Shown here: piece after piece, positions 26,073-35,475 of the stretch | Position numbering within the stretch: the stretch's first letter is position 1 | How the letters are laid out: every line of letters begins with the position of its first letter | Assembly (NCBI GenBank): GCA_046331265.1 | Contig: JAXLRE010000009.1 | Coordinates: 1 to 64,000, forward strand | From: JAGPDB01 sp046331265 | Lineage (GTDB): Bacteria > Actinomycetota > Acidimicrobiia > IMCC26256 > JAGPDB01 | DNA: 64,000 nucleotides | Direction: 5' to 3' | The notes under the pieces: model-generated | The model's database searches: none | The model's input: the letters and a program-made list of their open reading frames with translations, nothing else | Told to the model about the DNA's origin: nothing | Position numbers and translations under genes: made by a program

Positions 26073-29000
26073 CTAGCTGCTTAATTGGTCCTCGAATTTA
26101 AACAATTCATTGGATTGAACTGATTTATCCCAATGTTTAGCTAGGGCTGGTCGGGCAAATAAGTAACCTTGTGCATATTCGCAACCTAGAGTTTTTAACT
26201 CTGCCATCTGTAACGGTGTTTCAACACCTTCGGCTATAGCTTGCAGACCTAGTGCATGAGATAGCGAAACAACGGCGGTAACTATTGCGCTGTCTTCAGG
26301 GTCTCGGCCTAAACCATCAATAAAACCTTGGTCTATTTTTAGTGCATCAACTGGAAATTTTTTCAAATACGAAAGTGAAGAGAATCCAGTACCGAAGTCA
26401 TCTACTTCGAAGTGTACGCCAAGATTTTTTAATTGATCTAACATTGCAATTGTTGAGTTAGCATCAACCATAAGTGCACTTTCCGTTATTTCAAACCAAA
26501 TACGTGAAGGATTAACTTTACTTCGTTTTAAAATTTTTCTAACTTCTTCAACGAAAGTCGGTTCGCTTAATTGTCGAGGGGACAGGTTTATACTCATTGT
26601 TAAATGTGAAGCATTTGCAGAGAATTGATGCCAACGATGCAGCTCGTTACAAGCTTCTTCAAATATTTGCAATCCCAACGGAATGATAACTCCCGTTTCT
26701 TCTGCTAGTGGAATGAAATCTGATGGACCAATATGTCCTCGTTCTGGGTGTTCCCAATATACAAGTGCTTCAAAACCGCTTAATCGTCCTGAAGCGAGGC
26801 TAATGATTGGTTGATATCGCATTCTAAATTCGTGTTCGGTAAGTGCACGGAACATTCCGTTTCCTGTTTCAAGATTTGCAACAGCCCTAGCGTGAGTTCG
26901 CTCATCAAAGATTTCTGATCTATTTCGTCCGGCGTCTTTTGCTCTATACATTGCTGTGTCGGCATCACGAAGAATGGTTTCAGGAGTATCTTCTCCGCTC
27001 AAGCTTCTTGCTATACCAATACTTGCAGTTACGTAGACTTCACCTTCGACCAGCATTATTGGACGATTGATATTTTCTAAAAGTCGATCAGCAATTTCTT
27101 GAGTTTGTCTTTCATCAGAAATGTCTTCACATAAGATAACAAATTCGTCACCACCAAACCGAGCTATCGTGTCATTTGGTCTAACTGAAGATTTGATTCT
27201 TTCGGATACTGACTCTAAGAGACGATCACCTGCAGCATGTCCAAGAGAGTCATTGACGACTTTGAATCGGTCGAGGTCAAGGAATAAAACTGTAACACCT
27301 AGCGAGGATCTTTTCGCACGTTGTAGGGCTACCTCTAGGCGGTCTACGAAAAGTAATCTGTTCGGTAAACCTGTCAGCGGATCGTGAATAGCTTGATATT
27401 CAAGCCGCTCTGCAATCGATCTTCTTTCGGTTGTATCTTCAATTTGAACTACGTAGTATTGAAAAATGTCGTCGTCGTAAACACTTTGTGCAGAGATGAA
27501 ACCCCATCGCTGTCTACCGTCTGGATGTGTGAAACGCAATTCTTTAGTCGTACGTTCCGGACCCCTTGCTTCTAGCATTTTCCACATATCAGAAAACGCA
27601 AACTGATCGTCAGTCAGTATTAGGTCGCGTAGCCGTGTGTTTAGTAAATCAGAGGATCTTTTACCTACAAAGTTTTCTAGCGCTTCGTTGCAAAAGAAAA
27701 TTTCGTTATTTTTATGGACTAAAGCAACACCAACAGGAGCATTTTCTAGTGCATTTTCGTAAAGCGCTTTAGCTTTTGCCACTTGTGCTTCAGCAAGTTT
27801 TCTTTCAGTGATATCACGAGCATTGATAACGATACCTTTGATAGCAGGATCATTACGCAAGTCATTAACAACGCATTCGAAAGTTAACTTCTTGTTTTCT
27901 CGGGTTTTGATATATATTTCAAAAGGCTCTATATCGTTATGCTTATTTAGCTTATGTAAAACACTTACAGCTATTTTCTTGGTTTCAGAATCATTTAATA
28001 CGTTTACTAGATTTTTTCCTATAACTTGTTCTTGCTTGTAACCTAATTTGTACCAGATTGATGGTGAGACAAATTTGATTAATCCTTGCGAAGATAAAAC
28101 TATAATGATGTCGCTTGATTGTTTGATTAAAGCTGAAAAACGTGCTTCATTTTCTTCAACTTCTTCTTGGGCTTTCTCTTTAAGTTTTTTTGCACGTCTT
28201 TCATTCACTCTTAACATTAAAAATAGTAGAAATACAATAACTGCTAAACCTAAACCAGTAATTAATGTTTGTTGTCTTGAATCAGCAGATCGAATACTTG
28301 ATGTATAGTAGTCGTCATAAGCAAGACGGAATTTACGTTGATCTATTTTCACGACAGCACTGTGTAAAGTCAGATCATCATTAGAAATCAAACTGTTGCT
28401 ACTTGCTATAGCTTCGTTTTCTTTATCTAGCATTTTAAATACACGAAATGTTTTAGACTTTGCTTGAGCATTGTTCAGGAAAATATTTAATGCTATTGGT
28501 GTAACTAATGAACCGCGATATGCGGAAATTCGATCTTTTTCATTTGGATTTGTGGGTAATTTTTCGTACACAGGTGTGATTACGGCGATATAGGCTGACT
28601 GTCCATCAATCAGATAGTTATTTAAGAAAGGATGAGTTATCAATGACGAACCAGTTCTGATTGAATCAGAAATTTCATCACTAGTCGATACCACTTTATT
28701 AAGATTTTTACCGATGATCGAATCATTATTAGTATTTTGTGTAAAGTTTTCAAAAGGTGGTTCTGAAAACTTTATTTGATACTGGTTACTCATCCCATTA
28801 AAAGGTTCAACATAACTAATAAATGCTATGGAAGGGTTATTAATTTTTAATCGTGTATCTAGACTAAATTGATATAAATTCTGTTTGAATTTTTCATGGT
28901 CAGAATCATATGTTTTAGTTGCTCTATCATTTATATCCTCAATTTTTTTATATATCGATTCAATAGATTTTTTTGCTTCGCTTTCAATTTTTTTATCGAT

Positions 29001-29156
29001 CTCTCTATTTTTTGCATTATCGCTTGAAACTTGTGCTGCCCATGAAGAAACAGAAACCAAAGCTACAACTATTGATGCGAGGATAGGGCCAATGAATAAG
29101 TGTGAACGTCTTTTGTTGTTCCCATGTTTAGGGCGCAGAAATCTAATTAAGTTCAC
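26073..29156 (-). CDS. CHASE-PAS-PAS-GGDEF-EAL c-di-GMP enzyme
   Basis: Large two-helix membrane sensor of 1027 aa. The first helix is at about 20-40, a periplasmic CHASE-like domain runs to about 290, and the second helix ends near 315. A coiled linker (KKLKEKAQEEVEENEARFSAL) leads to two PAS domains (about 340-460 and 465-580), GGDEF (RFGGDEFVILCED) and EAL (SGFEALVYWEHP, VDDFGTGFSSLSYLKKFP, AIAEGVETP). All GGDEF and EAL catalytic motifs look intact, so it could make and break c-di-GMP. It starts at GTG. Confidence 0.92.
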   Translation of the reverse strand: MNLIRFLRPKHGNNKRRSHLFIGPILASIVVALVSVSSWAAQVSSDNAKNREIDKKIESEAKKSIESIYKKIEDINDRATKTYDSDHEKFKQNLYQFSLDTRLKINNPSIAFISYVEPFNGMSNQYQIKFSEPPFENFTQNTNNDSIIGKNLNKVVSTSDEISDSIRTGSSLITHPFLNNYLIDGQSAYIAVITPVYEKLPTNPNEKDRISAYRGSLVTPIALNIFLNNAQAKSKTFRVFKMLDKENEAIASSNSLISNDDLTLHSAVVKIDQRKFRLAYDDYYTSSIRSADSRQQTLITGLGLAVIVFLLFLMLRVNERRAKKLKEKAQEEVEENEARFSALIKQSSDIIIVLSSQGLIKFVSPSIWYKLGYKQEQVIGKNLVNVLNDSETKKIAVSVLHKLNKHNDIEPFEIYIKTRENKKLTFECVVNDLRNDPAIKGIVINARDITERKLAEAQVAKAKALYENALENAPVGVALVHKNNEIFFCNEALENFVGKRSSDLLNTRLRDLILTDDQFAFSDMWKMLEARGPERTTKELRFTHPDGRQRWGFISAQSVYDDDIFQYYVVQIEDTTERRSIAERLEYQAIHDPLTGLPNRLLFVDRLEVALQRAKRSSLGVTVLFLDLDRFKVVNDSLGHAAGDRLLESVSERIKSSVRPNDTIARFGGDEFVILCEDISDERQTQEIADRLLENINRPIMLVEGEVYVTASIGIARSLSGEDTPETILRDADTAMYRAKDAGRNRSEIFDERTHARAVANLETGNGMFRALTEHEFRMRYQPIISLASGRLSGFEALVYWEHPERGHIGPSDFIPLAEETGVIIPLGLQIFEEACNELHRWHQFSANASHLTMSINLSPRQLSEPTFVEEVRKILKRSKVNPSRIWFEITESALMVDANSTIAMLDQLKNLGVHFEVDDFGTGFSSLSYLKKFPVDALKIDQGFIDGLGRDPEDSAIVTAVVSLSHALGLQAIAEGVETPLQMAELKTLGCEYAQGYLFARPALAKHWDKSVQSNELFKFEDQLSS

Positions 29157-29204
29157 CTAAAGAATGTCGGCAATTTATAGGGTTTTATGAGTTAAAATAG
29201 GTAA

Positions 29205-29426
29205 TTAGCTGGCCTTATAATAAGAATATTCGTAATTGTGCTCAGTTTTTTGCAGAATAGCACGAATAGCGCGAACGCCCGCCAAGCCCTGACGCTTATC
29301 TTCTTCTGATAGTTTCCATGGTTTTTCTTTGTCGATGGTGACTGATTTACGTGCTTTCTTAGGCATTAAAGCGACTTTACATGAAGTATAAGAATCTGTG
29401 TCAATGAGAGATAGTTGCTTTGTCAT
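29205..29426 (-). CDS. Small uncharacterised basic protein
   Basis: 73-aa protein starting MTKQLSLIDTDSYTSCKV, with a basic middle (MPKKARKSVTIDKEKPWKL) and a helical end (SEEDKRQGLAGVRAIRAIL). No domain is recognised. I prefer the ATG at 29426 over earlier starts because a TTTAAT box ends six bases before it. It is divergent from the cysteine desulfurase, separated by about 66 bases that hold both promoters. The composition (basic patch plus amphipathic helix) would suit a nucleic-acid-binding protein, but that is speculative. Confidence 0.55.
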   Translation of the reverse strand: MTKQLSLIDTDSYTSCKVALMPKKARKSVTIDKEKPWKLSEEDKRQGLAGVRAIRAILQKTEHNYEYSYYKAS

Positions 29427-29457
29427 GTTTTTATTAAAACATGTACCTACGACACTT

Positions 29458-29486
29458 TTGTAAGGCCCCTTCATCACATCTAGAAT
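29458..29486 (+). promoter_or_regulatory. Promoter for cysteine desulfurase (leaderless)
   Basis: TTGTAA (29458-29463), a 17-base spacer and TAGAAT (29481-29486). The start codon GTG lies at 29493, six bases after the -10 box, where transcription should begin. No ribosome binding site is visible, so the mRNA is probably leaderless. Confidence 0.65.
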
Positions 29487-29492
29487 GTATAG

Positions 29493-30638
29493 GTGATTTA
29501 CTTAGATGCTGCATCGACAGCCCCAACTTCAAAAATGGTACAAAATGCCATTATTGATGTTTTGTCTGATAACTGGGGAAATGTTTCTGGTGCACATCAA
29601 GTATCTGCAAGAGCTAAAAATATGCTCGAAGAAGACCGAGAAAAGATGGCTCAATTAATAGAGGCTAAAAGCGAAAATATAGTTTTTACCTCAGGTGCAA
29701 CAGAAGCACTCAATATAGTTTTGCAAGGCTTTGCTAGAAAAAATCCTAGATCTAAAATTTTCTATTCAGCCATTGAGCACGATGCTGTATTTAAAACAAT
29801 CGAATATCTTTCTGAATCAAATATCGATACAGTAAAAATAGCCGTTGACTCGAATTCGATTTATAAGAGAGATTTTCTAAACGATATAAATGAGGGCGAT
29901 TTGGTTTGCATTATGCCTGTTAATAATGAAACGGGTGTAATAAACGATGTAATTGGTTTAGCCGAACAAGTTCATGAAAGAAAAGGTTTAGTTTTATTCG
30001 ATGCAGTACAGAGTATTTATTCATTCGATCCAATAGAGTTAATTAGTCAATGTGATTTTGCTATTTATTCTGGGCATAAGCTTGGAGCTCCACATGGGGT
30101 TGGAATGCTATATGTCAGGGATAGGAAAAAAATAGATCAACTAACTTTCGGTGGTTCACAAGAATGGGAAGTTAGGCCAGGAACTACACCTGCATTTTTA
30201 ATTCATGCTCTAAGAATAGTTTTTGAAGATGTTATTGCTAATCGAAATGTTTTATCTGAACAAATGAAAAAAATTAAAAAGTATGCAATCGAAAAAATTA
30301 ATGTCGAACTTCCTTTTGTAAGTATTAGATGTTCAGAGGTGAAAACATCTAACCACATTATTTCGCTAGAAATTTATCCAATTGAATCTCAGATGTTAGT
30401 TGCGATGTTAAGTAATAAAGGTATCTGTATTTCAAAAGGAAGTGCCTGTGCCTCTGGTGCAAGTACCCCATCAAGAGTTCTTTTGGAAATGGGAATCGAA
30501 AAGCAAAAAGCGCTTTCAACAATAAGGCTCTCATTTTTGCCCGACACAACAGAACAAGATATCGATATGGCTATAAACGAAATCAAACAATGTGTTGATA
30601 TGCTTTCAGCAAAAGTAGTGGCAAGTAATGAAAAATAA
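29493..30638 (+). CDS. Cysteine desulfurase (NifS/IscS family)
   Basis: PLP enzyme that takes sulfur from cysteine. PLP Lys196 lies in SGHKLGAPHG and the persulfide Cys319 in GSACASGASTPSRV. The C-terminal part is conserved with the NifS-like group. It overlaps mnmA by 11 bp, so it most likely feeds sulfur to MnmA for tRNA 2-thiouridine synthesis, as in organisms that lack a separate IscS-TusA relay. It may also serve Fe-S cluster assembly. The GTG start is read from a leaderless promoter. Confidence 0.92.
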   Translation: MIYLDAASTAPTSKMVQNAIIDVLSDNWGNVSGAHQVSARAKNMLEEDREKMAQLIEAKSENIVFTSGATEALNIVLQGFARKNPRSKIFYSAIEHDAVFKTIEYLSESNIDTVKIAVDSNSIYKRDFLNDINEGDLVCIMPVNNETGVINDVIGLAEQVHERKGLVLFDAVQSIYSFDPIELISQCDFAIYSGHKLGAPHGVGMLYVRDRKKIDQLTFGGSQEWEVRPGTTPAFLIHALRIVFEDVIANRNVLSEQMKKIKKYAIEKINVELPFVSIRCSEVKTSNHIISLEIYPIESQMLVAMLSNKGICISKGSACASGASTPSRVLLEMGIEKQKALSTIRLSFLPDTTEQDIDMAINEIKQCVDMLSAKVVASNEK

Positions 30639-31671
30639 GCGTGTTCTTTTAGCAATGAGTGGTGGTGTGGATTCGAGCACAGCTGCAGTTGTCCTAAAAG
30701 AACAAGGTTACGAAGTTGACGGTGTAACTCTTAAACTTTGGGGCGGTACGACGGATTCCGGTTGTTGTTCTTTGGCAGATGTAGAAGATGCCCGACGGGT
30801 TGCTTCTCAGCTTGGTATAAATCATTTTGTGTTTAATCTTGGCGATGAATTCATGGAGCATGTAGTCAATCCATATCTAGATGCACACACTAAATTGCAG
30901 ACGCCAAACCCGTGCATCGAATGTAACCGACACATCAAATTCAAAGGACTTCATGACAGGGCTATGTCTATGGGTTATGACTATGTCGCGACGGGTCATC
31001 ATGCTCAAGTTGTCTTCGAAAATGGTATTTATAAACTCAAGAGAGGACATGATTTTGCAAAAGATCAAAGTTATGTTTTATCAATGGTTAATCAAGAAAT
31101 ACTCAGTCATACACTTCTACCTATAGGTCATTTAACTAAACCTCAAGTACGAGAAATTGCTGCGCAAAATAATTTAAGAACTGCTTCAAAATCTGAGTCC
31201 ATGGATGTTTGTTTTATTCAAAAAAAAGGAAGAGAAGATTTTTTAGCTGACCGAATAAAATTGCATCCCGGAGATATCATTGATGTTGATGGAAATAAAT
31301 TAGGAAAACACAGTGGTGCTGAGTTGTTGACCATAGGTCAACGCAGAGGTGCAGGTTTCGCAGTTGGTCATCATGCTGGAGACAAACACTATGTAATTGA
31401 TCGCAATGTCGATGACTATAGCGTTGTTGTAGGAAGCAAAAACGATTTACTTGTTGGTGGCGCGAGAATTACAAATGTTACATTTACAAGGCCGATTGAA
31501 TTTCCTGTCAATGTGAAAGTTCAACCTCGTGCTCATGGAACTACAATCGAAGCAATTTGGAATAACGAGAATGAAATTGAGTTTATAGAACCATCACCTA
31601 AAATTTCTCCAGGTCAAAGTGCAGTTTGTTATTTAGATGATGAATGTATTGGTGCTGGAATAGTTATTTAG
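30628..31671 (+). CDS. mnmA: tRNA-specific 2-thiouridylase
   Basis: ATP-dependent enzyme that thiolates U34 of tRNA-Glu, -Gln and -Lys. The N-terminal PP-loop motif is SGGVDSS, the catalytic pair is in NPCIECNRHIKF and SMDVCFIQ, and the C-terminal tRNA-binding barrel is intact. Length (347 aa) is usual. It overlaps the cysteine desulfurase by 11 bp, which links sulfur donor and acceptor in one unit. Its stop overlaps the convergent gene at 31664 by 8 bp. Confidence 0.96.
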   Translation: MKNKRVLLAMSGGVDSSTAAVVLKEQGYEVDGVTLKLWGGTTDSGCCSLADVEDARRVASQLGINHFVFNLGDEFMEHVVNPYLDAHTKLQTPNPCIECNRHIKFKGLHDRAMSMGYDYVATGHHAQVVFENGIYKLKRGHDFAKDQSYVLSMVNQEILSHTLLPIGHLTKPQVREIAAQNNLRTASKSESMDVCFIQKKGREDFLADRIKLHPGDIIDVDGNKLGKHSGAELLTIGQRRGAGFAVGHHAGDKHYVIDRNVDDYSVVVGSKNDLLVGGARITNVTFTRPIEFPVNVKVQPRAHGTTIEAIWNNENEIEFIEPSPKISPGQSAVCYLDDECIGAGIVI

Positions 31672-32644
31672 ACTTTTTCTTTCGGTGTTGAGGCAGAGGT
31701 GAATCTGACCTTGGGGCTGTTTCTATTCCTAGTTGTTTTTCCATAATCTTTTCTTCGGACTTAGACAAAGGTTCAGGGTCGACTTTGTGAAAACGAGAAT
31801 GGAAATTGTTTAGAAATAATTTAGGGTCAGCAAGACATAAATAGAGACTGTCGACGTTTTTTCTCGATGTTTCATTTAATTTGTTTCTTACAATCAATGA
31901 ATCTGTCTTTTCATTTAAAGAAATGTTAATAAGTCTTTTTCTAATAGTTGTAGGAACATAAATGTTGTCTTGAACATCTTTTCTTATGTCATCACTTTTA
32001 ACCATTTCAATAGATTTAATCTTTGCTAGTGGCAAGAGAATTACGTCTGTGAACTCAATCGAATCTGCAATAACAATTCCATTAGGAACTATCACTGACC
32101 TTCTTAAAAAGATTCTCAATTGTGGAGTTATAAAAATAGCTCCAACAATTACAGCTATAACAAGTGTGATTACCGCTTGTACCGAGTTATTCTTTGCAAA
32201 TAAGTGTATGGTTTCGCTAAAAAGTGACCAGAAGATCCCCCAAACCAGAACGAACCATAGAATCACAGAGGTAGGAGATTTGAGAATAAACATGTCTTCA
32301 TTTGCATTTCCGACATCAATAGAAACTCTCGTTAAGAATTTTTCTGAAAAACAAATGACATTCAATATTATGCCTAACAATATGCATGTCATTATTAATG
32401 TCGGCTTAAAATTCAATGCCAGAATTACTGTATTGACAAAAATACTAGATCTAGAAATATGTAACAGTCCTAAAGTTTTTATTGTAAAAAATGCGAGAGA
32501 CAAGGCAGTAATAGATAATGACACAATCGTGATTATCAATGCGGCATTTACGTAAGCCGGGGAATTGTCTGATTTATTCGCAGCATAAAAACATAAAGCG
32601 ATGCATGCAAGACATGCAATAAGGTAAGAATATCTAAATTTCAC
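31664..32644 (-). CDS. Uncharacterised membrane protein with a cytoplasmic tail
   Basis: 326-aa protein with about six hydrophobic helices in the first 190 residues, then a soluble region (FLRRSVIVPNGIVIADSIEFTDVILLP...) resembling a bacterial PH-like beta domain. It ends with a highly basic tail (PQHRKKKSK). GTG start. The frame overlaps the mnmA end by 8 bp tail to tail and is divergent from ligA. No function can be assigned; a membrane-bound envelope protein is the safest description. Confidence 0.7.
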   Translation of the reverse strand: MKFRYSYLIACLACIALCFYAANKSDNSPAYVNAALIITIVSLSITALSLAFFTIKTLGLLHISRSSIFVNTVILALNFKPTLIMTCILLGIILNVICFSEKFLTRVSIDVGNANEDMFILKSPTSVILWFVLVWGIFWSLFSETIHLFAKNNSVQAVITLVIAVIVGAIFITPQLRIFLRRSVIVPNGIVIADSIEFTDVILLPLAKIKSIEMVKSDDIRKDVQDNIYVPTTIRKRLINISLNEKTDSLIVRNKLNETSRKNVDSLYLCLADPKLFLNNFHSRFHKVDPEPLSKSEEKIMEKQLGIETAPRSDSPLPQHRKKKSK

Positions 32645-32712
32645 ATAGGCAATGCTAGTTCTTTTAAAGGTAAATTAAAGTAAAATATGCATTATCCGAC
32701 TAGGCTTTTATA

Positions 32713-34719
32713 GTGGTAAAAAAAGCTGATTATGTTCAAAGAATCGATGAGTTACGCCAATTAATTGCTTACCATAATGAAAGATATTACGGTCTAGACG
32801 AGCCCGAAATTTCTGATGCAGAATTCGACCAACTATATAAAGAATTAACAGAACTAGAAGAACTTCACCCTGATCTAATCACGCCAGATTCACCAACACA
32901 AAAGCCAAATACATTCAAAGAATCAACTTTTGCTCCAGTTGAACATCTTGTACCAATGCTTAGCTTGGACAACGCATTTTCTGATGAAGATTTGATTGCA
33001 TGGAAAAATAGAGTCAAGAAAATTCTGGGCCATGAAAATGTAGAGATGGTGGTTGAACCAAAAATGGATGGTCTTGCTATGTCACTTCTCTATGAAAACG
33101 GTGTTCTTGTTAGAGGGGCTACACGTGGTGATGGTTCAACAGGTGAAGATGTAACTGAAAATGTTAAAACCATTAAAAGTATTCCAAAAAAGCTTAAAAC
33201 TAACGTTGAATTGTTAGAAGTTAGAGGTGAGGTATATATGCCTATAGCTTCTTTTCAGTCATTGAATGAAAAGCACCGCGAAAGCGGAGAAAAGATATTT
33301 GCAAACCCTCGAAATGCTGCTGCCGGTTCATTACGTGTAAAAGATTCGTCAATTACTAAATCGCGAGAATTAAGTTTTGTTGCTTATCAAATTGGTGAGG
33401 CTAAGGGTACGCCAAAAATTACATCACATGAAAAAACATTAGATTATTTTCGTAAGCAAGGATTTGTTGTTAATGACGAGATTATTAAAGTTTCTTCTAT
33501 CGATGATGCCATAAAGCGTTGTGCTGAATTAAAAGAACTTAGGCATTCTTTAGAATATGAAATTGATGGTGCTGTAATTAAGGTTAATGATTTTTTGTTA
33601 CGCGAAAAATTAGGTTTCACTTCGCGTTTTCCTCGTTGGGCGATTGCTTTAAAATTTCCTCCAGAAGAAAAAACAACAAAATTAATTGATATAAAAGTAA
33701 GTGTTGGTAGAACTGGTAGAGCAACGCCTTTTGCAGTTTTAGAACCAGTTTTTGTGGGTGGTTCAACTGTGTCGATGGCAACGCTTCATAACGAGGATGA
33801 AGTGAAAAGGCGAAATGTCCGTCCGGGTGATACGGTCATAGTTAGAAAAGCCGGTGATGTTATTCCTGAAGTCGTTGGACCTATAGAGGCTAAACGACCA
33901 AAAGAAGCGAAGGAATGGAAATTTCCAAAAAAATGTCCATCATGTGATGAACTGCTGGTTCGTTTAGAAGGCGAAGCTCAACATCGTTGTTTTAATATTG
34001 ATTGCCCAGCACGAATTGCTACATCGATTGAGTATTTTGCTTCTAGAACAGCAATGGATATTGAATTTCTTGGTGAAAAACGCGTGCGAGCAATGTTGGA
34101 TGCTGGTTTAATAAAAAATATTGCAGATATTTATGATTTAACAAAAGAAAAGATTGAATCGCTAGAGAAAACTAAAGAGAAGTCGTCTACTAATTTGTTA
34201 AATGCTATCGAGGAATCAAAATCGAGGCCACTGTTTAGACTTATTGTTGCTTTAGGTATTCGACATGTTGGACCAACTTCGGCACGCGAATTAAGCGCTA
34301 AGTATGAAGATATTTTTCAGATAATGGATGCATCAATCGATGAATTATCTGAGATAGATGGCGTTGGTGCGGTAATGGCTGAGTCAATACACGATTTTTT
34401 CAACAATAAAGCCAATCAGAAACTGATTTCGCGTTTAGTCGATTCAGGCGTAAATGTTAAAGGTGAAAAGGTTGCTGTAAAAAATATTGACCAGCGTTTT
34501 GCTGACAAATCATTTGTTTTGACCGGGTCATTAACTGATATGACTCGTGAAGAAGCCGGTGAATTAATCCTTTCTCGTGGAGGCAAAGTATCTTCTAGTG
34601 TTTCTAAAAAAACTGACTATGTTGTTGCAGGAGATAAAGCTGGATCAAAATTGGATAAGGCAGAAAAGTTAGGAGTCAGCGTACTTTCAGAGCAGGAATT
34701 TAAAAAACTTCTAGACTAA
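32713..34719 (+). CDS. ligA: NAD-dependent DNA ligase
   Basis: Essential ligase sealing nicks in replication and repair. The Ia domain is followed by the adenylation motif KMDG (Lys117), an OB fold, a zinc finger (CPSCDELLVRLEGEAQHRC and CPA), four helix-hairpin-helix motifs, and a C-terminal BRCT domain (FVLTGSLTDMTREEA). Length 668 aa is normal. TAGGCT ends six bases before the GTG, so it is probably leaderless. The SDR gene follows after four bases. Confidence 0.97.
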   Translation: MVKKADYVQRIDELRQLIAYHNERYYGLDEPEISDAEFDQLYKELTELEELHPDLITPDSPTQKPNTFKESTFAPVEHLVPMLSLDNAFSDEDLIAWKNRVKKILGHENVEMVVEPKMDGLAMSLLYENGVLVRGATRGDGSTGEDVTENVKTIKSIPKKLKTNVELLEVRGEVYMPIASFQSLNEKHRESGEKIFANPRNAAAGSLRVKDSSITKSRELSFVAYQIGEAKGTPKITSHEKTLDYFRKQGFVVNDEIIKVSSIDDAIKRCAELKELRHSLEYEIDGAVIKVNDFLLREKLGFTSRFPRWAIALKFPPEEKTTKLIDIKVSVGRTGRATPFAVLEPVFVGGSTVSMATLHNEDEVKRRNVRPGDTVIVRKAGDVIPEVVGPIEAKRPKEAKEWKFPKKCPSCDELLVRLEGEAQHRCFNIDCPARIATSIEYFASRTAMDIEFLGEKRVRAMLDAGLIKNIADIYDLTKEKIESLEKTKEKSSTNLLNAIEESKSRPLFRLIVALGIRHVGPTSARELSAKYEDIFQIMDASIDELSEIDGVGAVMAESIHDFFNNKANQKLISRLVDSGVNVKGEKVAVKNIDQRFADKSFVLTGSLTDMTREEAGELILSRGGKVSSSVSKKTDYVVAGDKAGSKLDKAEKLGVSVLSEQEFKKLLD

Positions 34720-34723
34720 TAAA

Positions 34724-35452
34724 ATGGAAAATAAAGTTGTTGTAATTAGTGGATCTTCTAGAGGTATCGGTGCTGCGTTTGCGCGACTAGCTCATTCCAA
34801 AGGTGCAAAAATTGTTGTTCACGGTAGAACTCAAACTGATGAACTAGAAAGAATCTCTAAAGAATTAGATGCTTTTCCTATTGTTTGCGATGTTTCAGAT
34901 AAAAAACAGGTTATGTCAGAGTTCAGTCGAATTATCGATGAATTTGGTCGTATAGATTCTTTAGTGAATTGTGCTGGAACAATAAAATCAAAAGAATTTT
35001 TAGAATTAGAAGCTCAAGATTGGTATGACGATTTTAATGTCAACTTTTTAGGTGTTGTTAATTTTTGCCAAGCTGCAATACCTCATATGAGTGAAGGTTC
35101 CACCATTGTTAATATTTCATCAACAAGAGGCAAAACAAATTTAGCCCGTGCCGGAGCTTTGCCATACTCTGTTTCTAATGCTGGTATTGCTTCATTAACA
35201 ATTGGTTTAGCAAAAGATTTGGCACCAAAAATTCGTGTTAATGCTATTGCTCCAGGTCCAACAGAAACAGATATGGCTAAAACATGGACCCCAGAACGAA
35301 GAGCTCAGTATGAGAAAGAAAGTTTGATAGGTAGAGTTGCACAGCCCGGAGAGATGGCTGAGATAATTTATTTTTTCGCAAGTGATCAAAGTGCAATAAT
35401 TACAGGTCAGTTTTTTACTGCTGACGGTGGCTATGAAATTTATGGAAAATAG
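34724..35452 (+). CDS. Short-chain dehydrogenase lacking the catalytic lysine
   Basis: Classical SDR fold: NAD(P) motif SGSSRGIGAA, NCAG, serine in NISSTRG, and the Tyr position Y148. The usual YxxxK reads YSVSN, so Asn152 replaces the catalytic Lys (codon AAT). The rest, including PGPTETDM and ITGQFFTADGG, is FabG-like. Loss of the Lys usually abolishes or greatly lowers activity, so it may bind cofactor or ligand without reducing it. It follows ligA with a four-base gap and lacks a good ribosome binding site. Confidence 0.85.
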   Translation: MENKVVVISGSSRGIGAAFARLAHSKGAKIVVHGRTQTDELERISKELDAFPIVCDVSDKKQVMSEFSRIIDEFGRIDSLVNCAGTIKSKEFLELEAQDWYDDFNVNFLGVVNFCQAAIPHMSEGSTIVNISSTRGKTNLARAGALPYSVSNAGIASLTIGLAKDLAPKIRVNAIAPGPTETDMAKTWTPERRAQYEKESLIGRVAQPGEMAEIIYFFASDQSAIITGQFFTADGGYEIYGK

Positions 35453-35475
35453 TATTAATTGATAGGTATTTAATA

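Noticed and set aside
31986..32555. 189-aa plus-strand frame opposite the membrane gene
   Set aside because: Composition follows the antisense of hydrophobic helices; no ribosome binding site or recognisable motif.
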